The notes beneath the pieces are model-generated. The model was not told where the DNA came from. It ran no database searches and saw only the letters and a list, made by a program, of their open reading frames with translations. A program made the position numbers and the translations under genes. A stretch of DNA of 64,000 nucleotides. It comes from Oxalobacteraceae bacterium AB_14. GTDB taxonomy: Bacteria > Pseudomonadota > Gammaproteobacteria > Burkholderiales > Burkholderiaceae_D. Where the stretch lies: NCBI GenBank assembly GCA_000381565.1, contig KB906725.1:88515-152514 (forward strand), written 5' to 3'. Shown here piece after piece: positions 26,507 through 34,726 of the stretch. The stretch's first letter is position 1. The number at the start of each line of letters is the position of its first letter.

Positions 26507-26989
26507 ATGAAATTCGAACATTTAATAGAAATTAACGATCCGCTGAATCCGCTGATCGATGCGCTCAGCCTCGAGCAACTGTGGAGCGGCCTGGTGCTGC
26601 GCGCCGAATCGCCCAAGCTGTTCGTGCCGCATCTGGACGAGTGCGTCATCGACGAACGCACCGAGAACGGTTTCCGCCGCCGCCTCACCTACGGCAAGCT
26701 GGTCATCGAAGACCGCGTGGTGCTGGAGCCGATGCGCCAGGTGCGCTACGAAGTGGCGGCGCAGCAGGACATCAGCCAGTCCAGCCTGACGATGAGCATC
26801 GAAACGCCGACCGCCGACACGCTGTACGTGCGCTTCCAGTACGACGACGGCCACGACGCGGCGACCGACGCCGCCAACGCGATGTACGACGATTTCCGCC
26901 GCTCCGCCTACCAGGAGTCGGATATCGACACCATCCGCGTGCTGCGCGACCTGGCGCAGCAGGGCCGGCTGGGCGCGCTGCTGAACTAG
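26507..26989 (+). CDS. DUF1857 / AtaL-like SRPBCC protein
   Basis: A 160-residue START-like protein matching DUF1857 (AtaL-like). The N-terminus KFEHLIEINDPLNPLID, the helix LSLEQLWSGLVLRAESPKLF, and the strand set VVLEPMRQVRYEVAAQ with TADTLYVRFQYDD are typical. The C-terminal helices end in RVLRDLAQQGRLGALL. The ligand and role are unknown. Convergent with the HD-GYP gene, with a single base between the stops. Confidence 0.8.
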   Translation: MKFEHLIEINDPLNPLIDALSLEQLWSGLVLRAESPKLFVPHLDECVIDERTENGFRRRLTYGKLVIEDRVVLEPMRQVRYEVAAQQDISQSSLTMSIETPTADTLYVRFQYDDGHDAATDAANAMYDDFRRSAYQESDIDTIRVLRDLAQQGRLGALLN

Positions 26990-26990
26990 T

Positions 26991-28127
26991 CTAAACGGCG
27001 GCGCTGCGGCCCCACACCTGCTCCATGCGCAGCGGCGGCGCCTGCAGCGTCGCCAGCTGCGCCAGGCTCAGCACTTCACGGATGCCGTGCAGCTCGGCGC
27101 GCGTATCGCGTTGCAGGAACACCTCCAGCGGCGCGCCGCGCGGGCCGATCACCGATTCCACATGCGGCGTGGTCGATTGCAGGCCGCGGCGCGACACCAC
27201 GCCGATCTCGCCGTTAATCAGCCGCACATAGGTGCCGATCGGATAAATGCCCAGCTCGCGTATCAGCAGCGCGGCCAGGTTGCCATCGACCGTCACCTTC
27301 GATTCCAGCAGCAGGTCGCGCAGGGCGGCGTGCGGGCTCATGGTCTTGCGCCAGGCGCGCTCGGCCACGCGGGCGCAATAGCGGTCGGCCAGCGCCAGCA
27401 GGCGCGCCAGCGGCGGGATCTGCGCGCCCGACTTGCGCAGCGGATAGCCGCTGCCGTCCTCGTTTTCATGGTGATGCAGGATGCAGTCCAGCCAGGCCTG
27501 GTCGGCGACGCCGGCCAGCCGCAGCAATTGCACGCCGGCTTCGGGATGGGCCTGCACCACGGCGCGGTCGGCGGCGCTCAGTTCGAGGCGGCTGTCCTGC
27601 AGGCGCTGGTGCTGGTCCAGCATGGCGACGTTCATGGTCAGCGCGGCCAGCGTCAGGCTTGCGGTCTCTGCCGGCGACAATTGCCTGGCCTTGGCCAGCA
27701 ATTGCGCCACCACGGCGGTGTCGATGCAATGGCGCGCGGCGTAGGACGCGGCGCGCTGGTTGTGCAGGATGGTGGCGGTGGCGACGTCGGCGTTGACGGC
27801 CAAGGCATCGGACACCAGCAGCGCCACCTCCTCCAGCCGGCGGCGCAGGTCCGGCGGCGCGGCGCGCTGCGACACCGCTTGCAGCAGGGCTTGCAGCTCC
27901 AGGCTGGCGGCGTTGAGCTTGCGCAGCGCCGAGTCCGGCTCACGGGCAGCTTCATGCTGCCCGCTGTGGTCCTCGAACGAGCCGCGCTCCACCAGATAAT
28001 CGATCTGGTTGGCGCTGGCGATCATATGCCCTTTGCGGACCAGCAGGGCGCCGTTGTCGCCGTACACATTCCACGGTATCAGCATGCCCAGTTTCAGATC
28101 GGCTGCCGTGACTCTACGTATCTTCAT
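26991..28127 (-). CDS. HD-GYP-like protein with substituted HD motif
   Basis: A 378-residue cytosolic protein built like a c-di-GMP phosphodiesterase of the HD-GYP class. An N-terminal DUF3391-like region (LKLGMLIPWNVYGDNGALLV, residues 12-31) is followed by the helical HD-GYP core. The upstream His133 (AARHCIDTAVV), His194, the HHHENEDGSGYP stretch (residues 218-229) and LADRY are kept. The metal-binding HD pair, normally in a LLHDIGK context, is replaced by Met165-Asn166 (AALTMNVAML). Hydrolysis may therefore be lost, leaving c-di-GMP binding or partner binding. A post-GYP region (residues 270-378: ELGIYPIGTYVRLINGEIGV) is conserved in HD-GYP proteins. No membrane segment is visible. Confidence 0.85.
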   Translation of the reverse strand: MKIRRVTAADLKLGMLIPWNVYGDNGALLVRKGHMIASANQIDYLVERGSFEDHSGQHEAAREPDSALRKLNAASLELQALLQAVSQRAAPPDLRRRLEEVALLVSDALAVNADVATATILHNQRAASYAARHCIDTAVVAQLLAKARQLSPAETASLTLAALTMNVAMLDQHQRLQDSRLELSAADRAVVQAHPEAGVQLLRLAGVADQAWLDCILHHHENEDGSGYPLRKSGAQIPPLARLLALADRYCARVAERAWRKTMSPHAALRDLLLESKVTVDGNLAALLIRELGIYPIGTYVRLINGEIGVVSRRGLQSTTPHVESVIGPRGAPLEVFLQRDTRAELHGIREVLSLAQLATLQAPPLRMEQVWGRSAAV

Positions 28128-28204
28128 TGCCGTTGATAAAAAACTATCGAACCAGCAGCATACGGGGTTTTAGTGACAATGTGTGAGATTGTTGTATTTT
28201 GAAC

Positions 28205-29647
28205 CTAAGGTGCGGGTGTGCAATCGATACAGCCGCAGTCGTGGGCCGGGGCGCTGGCCAGCTGGTGCGCCAGGTCGCGCAGGGCGGTGCGCACGCCTTC
28301 CTCCACCACCGGGTGATAGAAGGGCATGTCCAGCATGGCGCTGACGGTCAGCCCGGCCTGGCAGGCCCAGGACAGCAGGTGGCCGACGTGCTCGGCGCGG
28401 GGGCCGATCATCTCGGCGCCCAGGAAGCGGCCGCTGGCGTGCTCGGCATACACGCGCAGCATGCCCTTGTTCTGCAACATCACGCGGCTGCGGCCCTGGT
28501 TTTCGAACGACACCCTGCCGACGGCGAAGCGGCCGGCGTAGGTCGCGCACAACTCCTCGTAGCTGGCGCCCAAGGTCGCGATCTGCGGCTCGGTGAAGGC
28601 GATGGTCAGCGGCGTGCGGCGCAGGCCGGGCTGCACGGCCGGGTAGCGCGCCGCGTTGTCGCCGGCGATGCGGCCCTGGTCGGCCGCTTCCGGCAGTTGC
28701 GGCCGTTCGTTGTCGGCGTCGCCGGCGATGAAGATGGCGCTGGCGCCACACTGCATCGTCTGCTGGTGGTACAGCGGAATGCCGTGATGGTCGCGCTCCA
28801 GCCCGGTGTTTTCCAGGCCCAGCTTGTGCACATTCGGGCGCCGGCCGATGGCCGACAGCAGGTAGCTGAACTGCTCGGTGCGCTGCACGCCGTCGCCATC
28901 CTCGCTGGTGACGGCCAGGCCGTCGCCGTCCTGCACCACGCGCACCAGCTTGGTGTTGAAACGCACGTCGAGCTCGTCGGCCATGGCGCGGCGCGCCACG
29001 TCCAGCACCTCCGGGTCGCTGAGCTGGGCGACACTGCCGCCGCGGCCGAACACGGTCACCCGCACGCCCAGCCGCGCCAGCGCCTGGCCCAGCTCCAGGC
29101 CGATGACGCCGGTACCGGCCACGGCGATCGAAGCCGGCAGGTCGTCCCAGTAAAACACCTCGTCGCTGGTGATCACGCGCGGGCCGGCCGCGCGCCACTC
29201 GTCCGGCACGATGGGTGTCGAACCGGTGGCGATGACGAAGCGCTCCGCCTCGACCAGCGTGTGGTCGTCGATCTGCAGCTGGGTCGCGCTGAGGAAGCGC
29301 GCGTGGCCGCGGATCTTGTCCTCGGCCGGATAGCCGTCGACGCTCTCGACAACGAAGCCGACAAACCGGTCCCGCTCGCTGCGCACACGCGCCATCACGG
29401 CCTTGCCGTCGATGCGGACCTGGCCCGGATGCACGCCGAAAGCCGGCGCCGCGTGCAGCGCATGGGCCGCCTCGGCCGCCGCGATCAGCAGCTTGCTCGG
29501 CATGCAGCCGACGCGGGCGCAGGTGGTGCCGTAGACGTTCGCTTCGATCAGCAGGGTTTTCTTGCCGCCGGTGGTGGCGGCGCGGTAGGCGGTCATGCCG
29601 GCGGTGCCGGCGCCGATGACGGCGACTTCGGTGCGTAGCGTTTTCAT
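28205..29647 (-). CDS. Dihydrolipoyl dehydrogenase-like flavoprotein with Cys tail
   Basis: A 480-residue class I pyridine nucleotide-disulfide oxidoreductase. It has an FAD-binding start (EVAVIGAGTAGMTAYRAATT), redox-active Cys43/Cys48 (TTCARVGCMPSK), an NAD(P)-binding segment (AVAGTGVIGLELGQALARLG), a second FAD motif (AIFIAGDADNERPQL) and the His-Glu base in YHPVVEEGVRTAL. It ends in an unusual HDCGCIDCTP tail with Cys471, 473 and 476. No pyruvate/2-oxoglutarate dehydrogenase genes are adjacent, so the substrate is open: lipoamide, another disulfide, or a metal. I start at ATG 29647, because the longer frame to 29698 has no ribosome site. Divergent from an ArgP-type regulator. Confidence 0.85.
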   Translation of the reverse strand: MKTLRTEVAVIGAGTAGMTAYRAATTGGKKTLLIEANVYGTTCARVGCMPSKLLIAAAEAAHALHAAPAFGVHPGQVRIDGKAVMARVRSERDRFVGFVVESVDGYPAEDKIRGHARFLSATQLQIDDHTLVEAERFVIATGSTPIVPDEWRAAGPRVITSDEVFYWDDLPASIAVAGTGVIGLELGQALARLGVRVTVFGRGGSVAQLSDPEVLDVARRAMADELDVRFNTKLVRVVQDGDGLAVTSEDGDGVQRTEQFSYLLSAIGRRPNVHKLGLENTGLERDHHGIPLYHQQTMQCGASAIFIAGDADNERPQLPEAADQGRIAGDNAARYPAVQPGLRRTPLTIAFTEPQIATLGASYEELCATYAGRFAVGRVSFENQGRSRVMLQNKGMLRVYAEHASGRFLGAEMIGPRAEHVGHLLSWACQAGLTVSAMLDMPFYHPVVEEGVRTALRDLAHQLASAPAHDCGCIDCTPAP

Positions 29648-29779
29648 TTTCCAGAGTCTACACCGTTTGGCCGGACAGCATCTCCGGCCAAAAGGCAAGC
29701 TTGCCGCGCACGATTATGTGACATCGAGTTTTACTTCAAAGCAAAAGAGTATTAGTATCACTTATCGTTTCCAATTTAT

Positions 29780-29794
29780 ATAAGTACAGCTTAT
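29780..29794. promoter_or_regulatory. Small dyad overlapping the ArgP-type start codon
   Basis: ATAAG-TACAG-CTTAT is a 5-bp perfect dyad that overlaps the ATG at 29793. It lies in the AT-rich 145-bp region divergent to the flavoprotein gene. Possible autoregulatory site; weak. Confidence 0.25.
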
Positions 29795-30683
29795 GGGATC
29801 ACTCGACTACCGCGCATTGGCCGTACTGGACGCCGTTGCCAGCCAGGGCAGCTTTGAAAAGGCCGCTTTGGCGCTGGGCATCAGCCAATCGGCCGTGTCC
29901 CAGCGCATCAAGGCGTTGGAGGACGCCGCCGGCCGCCTGCTGATCGTGCGCGGCCAACCGGCCGTGCCGACCGGCCTGGGCCAGCGGCTGGTGTCGCACC
30001 ATCGCAACGTCCGGCTGATGGAAGCGTCGCTCGATATTGATCTGGGTCACAAGGTGAGCATGCCGGAGATCGCGCTGGCGGTCGACGCGGCCAGCCTGGC
30101 GACCTGGTTCCCCACGAGCTTGCAGCCCTTGCTGTCGCCGCCGCGCTGCCAGTTGAAGGTGCAACTGGCCGACCAGCGGATGGCGCTGCACCTGGTGCAG
30201 GAAGGCAGCGTGTTCGGCAGCATCGCCGTGGCCCAGGAGCATCCGGACCAGCACCCCAACGGGCCGGACGTCACGCCGCTGGGCAAGATGCGCTACGTGT
30301 GCGTGGCCACGCCGGCGTTCGCCGGCCACTGGTTCGGCGATGGCTACTCGCTGGAGGCGGCGCGGCTGGCGCCAGCCGTGGTCAGCGACCAGGACATGAT
30401 GACCGGCTTCCTGCACACGGTGCTGGAACTGAACGGCCCGTATCCGCACCACAGCATGCCGCAGTCGGCCGCCACCGCCGAGTGCATCCACGGCGGCCTG
30501 GCGTACGGCCTGATGCCGCTGATCCAGGTGTCCGGCGCGCTGGCCAGCGACCGCCTGGTCGATGTGGCGCCCGGCCACCACATCGACGTGGCGCTGAACT
30601 GGCACGCCTGGAACCTCGACACGCCGTTCACCCGCGCGCTGACCGAGCAGATCGTCGCCACCGCCCAGCGCTTCCTGCTTTAG
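29793..30683 (+). CDS. argP: ArgP/LysG-type LysR regulator
   Basis: A 296-residue LysR regulator of the ArgP (IciA)/LysG group: LDYRALAVLDAVASQGSFEK, then AALALGISQSAVSQRIKALE in the helix-turn-helix. This group senses lysine or arginine and usually controls the exporter gene argO/lysE. No exporter is present here; the divergent neighbour is the flavoprotein gene. ArgP was first described as a protein binding the E. coli origin 13-mers, which is curious given the DnaA-box region about 2 kb away, but that role is doubtful. The stop overlaps the priA stop by 4 bp. Confidence 0.82.
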   Translation: MGSLDYRALAVLDAVASQGSFEKAALALGISQSAVSQRIKALEDAAGRLLIVRGQPAVPTGLGQRLVSHHRNVRLMEASLDIDLGHKVSMPEIALAVDAASLATWFPTSLQPLLSPPRCQLKVQLADQRMALHLVQEGSVFGSIAVAQEHPDQHPNGPDVTPLGKMRYVCVATPAFAGHWFGDGYSLEAARLAPAVVSDQDMMTGFLHTVLELNGPYPHHSMPQSAATAECIHGGLAYGLMPLIQVSGALASDRLVDVAPGHHIDVALNWHAWNLDTPFTRALTEQIVATAQRFLL

Positions 30684-32713
30684 ATATCCAGCGGATCAAC
30701 TTCCAGCGACCACTTCACACGGCTCTTCATTTCCCGCAGAGTGAGCAGCCACTCCCGCAGGAACGCCTGCAGCATCGGCCTCGACGCCGACTCCACCAGC
30801 AACTGGGCACGGTCGACGTTGTGCACCCGCGTCATGCTCATCGGAATCGGATCGTTGATCGTGATGCCCGGATGTTCGGTGCAATCGCGGGCCATGGTCA
30901 GGAATTCGATGGCCGTGGCCAGTTCCGGCGCCTCGGCCCGCAGCAGCGCCTGGTACAAATAGGGCGGCAAGGCGGCCTGCTCGCGCTCCTCCAGCAAGGC
31001 CGAGGCGAAGTGGTCGTAGTCGTGCCGCACCACCGCGTCGTACAGCGGATGCTGCGGGTAGCGGGTCTGGATCAGCACCTCGCTGGTGCTGCCGCCTTCG
31101 GTCTGGGCCGAGCGGCCGGCGCGCCCCGCCACCTGCATCAATTGCGCGAACAGGCGCTCGCTGGCGCGGTAGTCCTGCGAAAACAGCGCCGTATCCGGGT
31201 TCAGGATGCCGACCAGGGTCAGCTTCTTAAAATCATGCCCCTTGGCCACCATCTGCGTGCCGATCAGGATATCGACCTCGCCCCGGTGCACGGTATCGAA
31301 GGCGGCCTGCGCGCTACCCTTCTTGCGGGTGGAATCGGCGTCGATGCGCAACACCCGCGCCTCCGGGAACATGGCTTGCAAGCCTTCCTCCACGCGCTGC
31401 GTGCCGCGCCCCAGCGGTTGCAGGTCGACGTTGCCACAAGTGGGGCAATGGCGCGGGATGCGCATCTCCAGGCTGCAATGGTGGCAGCGCAGCCGGTGCT
31501 CGGGACGGTGCAGCACCATGAACGAGGTGCAGCGCGTGCATTCGCTGATCCAGCCGCAGGCTTCGCAGCAGATCACCGGCGCATAACCGCGCCGGTTCAG
31601 GAACAGCAGCGACTGCTCGCCGCGCTCCATGCGCTGCCTGATCGCCGCGATTAAATAGGAGGTCAGCCCATCCTTGGGCTTGTCGCGCTCCATGTCCAGC
31701 AGCTTCACCTGCGGCAGCACGGCGTTCTTGACGGCCCGCTCGCGCAACTCCAGCTTGCGGTAGCGGCCGGACTGGGCGTGGTGCCAGCTCTCCAGCGACG
31801 GCGTGGCCGAGCCCAGCACGATGGGTATGCCCAGCTGCCAGGCGCGCCACACGGCCAGGTCGCGCGCCGAATAGCGCAGGCCTTCCTGCTGCTTGTACGA
31901 GGGATCGTGCTCCTCGTCGATGACGATCAGCTTCAGCTTGGGCAGCGAGGCCAGGATCGCCAGCCGCGTGCCCAGCACGATGCGCGCCTTGCCCTGGTGC
32001 GCGGCCAGCCAGTGCAGCATGCGCTCGCCTTCGGACAGGCTGCTGTGCAGGGTCGCCAGCATCACGCCGGGGAAGCGCGCGCGGATATTGCCTTCCAGCT
32101 GGGGCGTCAGGTTGATTTCCGGCACCAGGATCAGGATCTGCGCGTCCGCCTCGCGATCGAGCACCTGCGCGCAGGATTGCAGGTAGACCTCGGTCTTGCC
32201 GCTGCCGGTGACGCCGTACAGCAAAGTGGGTTTGAAACCGTTCGCACCGCCGATCGCATCCGCCGCCTCCTGCTGCGATGGGTTGAGCCGCGGCATGTTG
32301 AGCGGCGTGCCGTCGTGCGGCGCGTCCAGCTTGGCCAGCTTCTTCAGCGCCCGGTCCAGCGCCACCGTGGTCAGCACGCGCAGATTCTTCGGCAGGCCCG
32401 GCAGCGCCACCTCGCCCAGCGGACGCTGATAATAGTCGGCGGCAAAGCCGGCCAGCGCCAGCCATTCCGGCGACAACGGTCCCAGCTGGCTGCGCACGGC
32501 CAGCGCATCCTTCAGCTTTTCGGCCGGCACATCGGTCTCTGCCGCGACGCCGACGATCAGGCCCATCACCTCGCGGCGGCCGAACGGCACCAGCGCCAGC
32601 TGGCCGACCTGCGGCTGCTCTGACGCGTCGCAATGCCAGCGGTAGTCGAAAATCGCGTTCAGCGGCGTATCAAGCGCAATCTGAAGGATGCAATGGTGGA
32701 AAAGGCCCTGCAT
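30680..32713 (-). CDS. priA: Primosomal protein N' (replication restart helicase PriA)
   Basis: Superfamily 2 helicase that reloads the replisome at stalled forks. The N-terminal 3'-DNA-binding domain is LQIALDTPLNAIFDYRWHCD. The helicase part has Walker A GVTGSGKTEVYL, DEEHDPSYKQ, GSATPSLESW and the C-terminal VAGRAGRS. The zinc-binding cysteines that make PriA distinctive are all there (CCEACGWISECTRC, then CHHCSLEMRIPRHCPTCGN). I start at ATG 32713 (677 aa); a TTG 11 codons earlier is in frame. Upstream is a GC hairpin (32761-32776) and the DnaA-box region. Confidence 0.95.
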   Translation of the reverse strand: MQGLFHHCILQIALDTPLNAIFDYRWHCDASEQPQVGQLALVPFGRREVMGLIVGVAAETDVPAEKLKDALAVRSQLGPLSPEWLALAGFAADYYQRPLGEVALPGLPKNLRVLTTVALDRALKKLAKLDAPHDGTPLNMPRLNPSQQEAADAIGGANGFKPTLLYGVTGSGKTEVYLQSCAQVLDREADAQILILVPEINLTPQLEGNIRARFPGVMLATLHSSLSEGERMLHWLAAHQGKARIVLGTRLAILASLPKLKLIVIDEEHDPSYKQQEGLRYSARDLAVWRAWQLGIPIVLGSATPSLESWHHAQSGRYRKLELRERAVKNAVLPQVKLLDMERDKPKDGLTSYLIAAIRQRMERGEQSLLFLNRRGYAPVICCEACGWISECTRCTSFMVLHRPEHRLRCHHCSLEMRIPRHCPTCGNVDLQPLGRGTQRVEEGLQAMFPEARVLRIDADSTRKKGSAQAAFDTVHRGEVDILIGTQMVAKGHDFKKLTLVGILNPDTALFSQDYRASERLFAQLMQVAGRAGRSAQTEGGSTSEVLIQTRYPQHPLYDAVVRHDYDHFASALLEEREQAALPPYLYQALLRAEAPELATAIEFLTMARDCTEHPGITINDPIPMSMTRVHNVDRAQLLVESASRPMLQAFLREWLLTLREMKSRVKWSLEVDPLDI

Positions 32714-32760
32714 AAATCCCGTCACGGTAGAAAATTCTTGCGGCAATTAGGCGCAAATAC

Positions 32761-32776
32761 CGCCCCTTCCGGGGCG
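32761..32776. other. GC hairpin upstream of priA
   Basis: CGCCCC-TTCC-GGGGCG forms a perfect 6-bp stem with a tetraloop, 48 bases before the priA ATG and just outside the first DnaA-box repeat. It may be a leader hairpin of priA or the boundary of the origin-like region. There is no T-tract. Confidence 0.4.
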
Positions 32777-32784
32777 CTTTGAAG

Positions 32785-32818
32785 TATCCACAGTTTTTGT
32801 GGATAACTTTGTGGACAA
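32785..32818. repeat. 34-bp DnaA-box repeat, copy 1
   Basis: This segment holds three DnaA-type boxes: TATCCACA, TGTGGATAA (perfect, 32798-32806) and TGTGGACAA. It is identical over 34 bp to 33220-33253, 435 bp away in the same orientation. Confidence 0.85.
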
Positions 32819-33219
32819 AGGAATCTTAATCCCCGGAAAGCATGGACTTCTGGCTTGGCATCGCCGTAAACCGGGCAAAAATTCAAAATTATTTCTCTTT
32901 AAAATCAATCACTTGGAAAATGCTTCCTAGGAGAAGAAAAAGTCGCGTTTTTTCTCCGCCGCTGTGCATAAGTGAAGTATTTAGGATGCCTTTTTTGCCA
33001 AAATCAAGCATTTTTTAGAACTTATCCACCGATATTGCGAAGCACAATACGCCACTTCCAGTGGACCGCCTTGCACATACCTTATGTGTAGGGTTTGTCT
33101 GTTCGCAACTTCGTTATCATGGCCAAAACTTTGCTCAAAAATCGTGCAACGCAACATGAACCTCAGGCAAAACAGCAACATTATGGCTAAGTCACGGTTT
33201 ACTAAGTACTTTTATTTTT

Positions 33220-33253
33220 TATCCACAGTTTTTGTGGATAACTTTGTGGACAA
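33220..33253. repeat. 34-bp DnaA-box repeat, copy 2
   Basis: Identical to 32785-32818. Here the first box is completed to TTATCCACA (33219-33227) and is preceded by a T-rich run (TTTTATTTTTT), giving an AT-rich stretch directly beside three boxes. Confidence 0.85.
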
Positions 33254-33444
33254 TGAAGAAATAAACTAGTTTCAGCGGACAGTCAAGGTTTACGACTTGC
33301 CATGTATTGCCTCTTCGACCACAGATTTTAGTCTTTGTAATCAACGACTTGCGACATCCTCACGGGCTAGTGAAAAAGCACTGCCTAATATTTCCGCAGT
33401 AAAAAAAATTGTGCATAAGTCGGTTTTGCTCAGCCGTATCCGCC

Positions 33445-33506
33445 AATAAAAAAACCCCCATCCGCACTGAGCGCGATCTTGAGCGCGTTCAGGCTGATGG
33501 GGGTTT
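33445..33506 (-). terminator. Intrinsic terminator of hemE
   Basis: AAACCCCCATC (33452-33462) pairs with GATGGGGGTTT (33496-33506), with an inner CTGA/GCGC stem. On the minus strand the T-tract TTTTTTTATT follows. It lies 12 bases after the hemE stop at 33519. Confidence 0.9.
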
Positions 33507-33518
33507 CCGGAAATTACA

Positions 33519-34613
33519 TCAGGACGCGCGCTGGGCCTTGCTGTAGCTGTGAACGGCTTCGACCATGGCGGCGACGTTCTCCGGCGGGGTGAACTGGGAG
33601 ATGCCGTGGCCGAGGTTGAACACATGGCCGTTGCCCTCGGTCGGCTTGCCGTAGGCGTCCAGTACTTTATGCACTTCGGCGCGGATCTGGTCCGGGCTGG
33701 CGAACAGGATGGCCGGGTCCAGGTTGCCCTGCAGGCCGACCTTGTGGCCGACCAGCTTGCGCGCCTGGGCCAGGTTGACGGTCCAGTCCAGGCCGACCGC
33801 GTCGGCGCCGATGTCGGCGATCTGCTCGATCCATTGGCCGCCGCCCTTGGTGAAGACGATGGCCGGGATGTTGACGCTGTCCGGGTCACCATCCCTGCGA
33901 CGTTTCAGCAGCGAAACCACCTGCTGCATGTAGTTGAGCGAAAACTCCTGGTAGGCGCCGTCGGCCAGCGCGCCGCCCCACGAGTCGAACACCATCACCG
34001 CCTGGGCGCCGGCGTCGATCTGGGCGTTCAGGTACTCGGCCACCGCCTTGGCGTTGATGGCCAGGATGTGGTGCATCAGGTCCGGGCGGTTGTACAGCAT
34101 CGTCTTGATGGTGTGGAACTCGCGCGAACCCTGGCCTTCGACCATGTAGCAGGCCAGGGTCCACGGGCTGCCGGAGAAGCCGATCAGCGGCACGCGGCCG
34201 TTCAATTCGGTGCGGATCTGGGTCACGGCCTTGAACACATAGTCCAGCGAGCCCAGTTCCGGCGCGCGCAGGGCCAGCACGTCGGCCTCGGTTTTCAGCG
34301 GACGCTCGAATTTCGGGCCCTCGCCTTCGACGAAGTACAGGCCCAGGCCCATCGCGTCCGGCACCGTCAGGATGTCCGAGAACAGGATGGCCGCGTCCAG
34401 CGGGAAGCGGTCCAGCGGCTGCAGCGTGACTTCGGTGGCGTAGTCCGGATTGGTGGCCAGGCCCATGAAGGAGCCGGCCTTGGCGCGCGTGGCGCGGTAT
34501 TCCGGCAGGTAGCGCCCCGCTTGGCGCATCAGCCACACGGGCGTGTGCTCGGTCGGCTGGCGCAACAACGCGCGCAAGAAGGTGTCATTCTGGAGCGGGG
34601 CAAATTGTGGCAT
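33519..34613 (-). CDS. hemE: Uroporphyrinogen decarboxylase
   Basis: HemE converts uroporphyrinogen III to coproporphyrinogen III in heme synthesis. Family signatures are present: [16 protein letters not shown] near the N-terminus, [43 protein letters not shown] and FNLGHGI with [14 protein letters not shown] at the end. The length of 364 residues from ATG 34613 fits (the frame also opens at a TTG, 34622). Strong terminator downstream. Divergent from the S9 peptidase gene, with GGACTAT...ATAGTCC arms (34638-34644 and 34678-34684) in the shared promoter region. Confidence 0.96.
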   Translation of the reverse strand: MPQFAPLQNDTFLRALLRQPTEHTPVWLMRQAGRYLPEYRATRAKAGSFMGLATNPDYATEVTLQPLDRFPLDAAILFSDILTVPDAMGLGLYFVEGEGPKFERPLKTEADVLALRAPELGSLDYVFKAVTQIRTELNGRVPLIGFSGSPWTLACYMVEGQGSREFHTIKTMLYNRPDLMHHILAINAKAVAEYLNAQIDAGAQAVMVFDSWGGALADGAYQEFSLNYMQQVVSLLKRRRDGDPDSVNIPAIVFTKGGGQWIEQIADIGADAVGLDWTVNLAQARKLVGHKVGLQGNLDPAILFASPDQIRAEVHKVLDAYGKPTEGNGHVFNLGHGISQFTPPENVAAMVEAVHSYSKAQRAS

Positions 34614-34726
34614 GGAAGGCAATCGAAATCGGTCAAAGGACTATTATCGCATCCTGCGCGGATTTTTTTGCTGGATGATAGTCCGTTCATTCACTATCAT
34701 GCGTAGCACCCGACTTTGGAGACGCC

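Larger units (their letters stand above)
32714..33518. other. AT-rich intergenic region with a cluster of DnaA boxes (candidate oriC or DnaA-titration site)
   Basis: This is the only gap of over 300 bp in the window, about 800 bp between priA and hemE. It is markedly AT-richer than its surroundings and has no plausible gene (the 60-66-codon frames lack ribosome sites). Consensus DnaA boxes (TTATCCACA, either strand) lie at 32798-32806, 33219-33227 and 33233-33241. One-mismatch boxes lie at 32784-32792, 32810-32818, 32963-32971, 33022-33030, 33245-33253 and 33410-33418. AT-rich stretches suited to unwinding adjoin them (for example 33201-33220). CACATA-CCT-TATGTG (33074-33088) and CCACT-TCC-AGTGG (33052-33064) are further dyads. 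DnaA, its gene and other landmarks of a classical origin are not in view. Confidence 0.65.

Noticed and set aside
29793..30683. ArgP (IciA) as an origin-linked replication inhibitor paired with the nearby DnaA-box region
   Set aside because: The origin-binding role of this family is disputed, and distance plus family function favour amino-acid regulation; proximity alone is not evidence.
32981..33269. Small frames of 60-66 codons in the priA-hemE gap
   Set aside because: No ribosome sites, atypical composition, and they cross DnaA boxes and the repeats.
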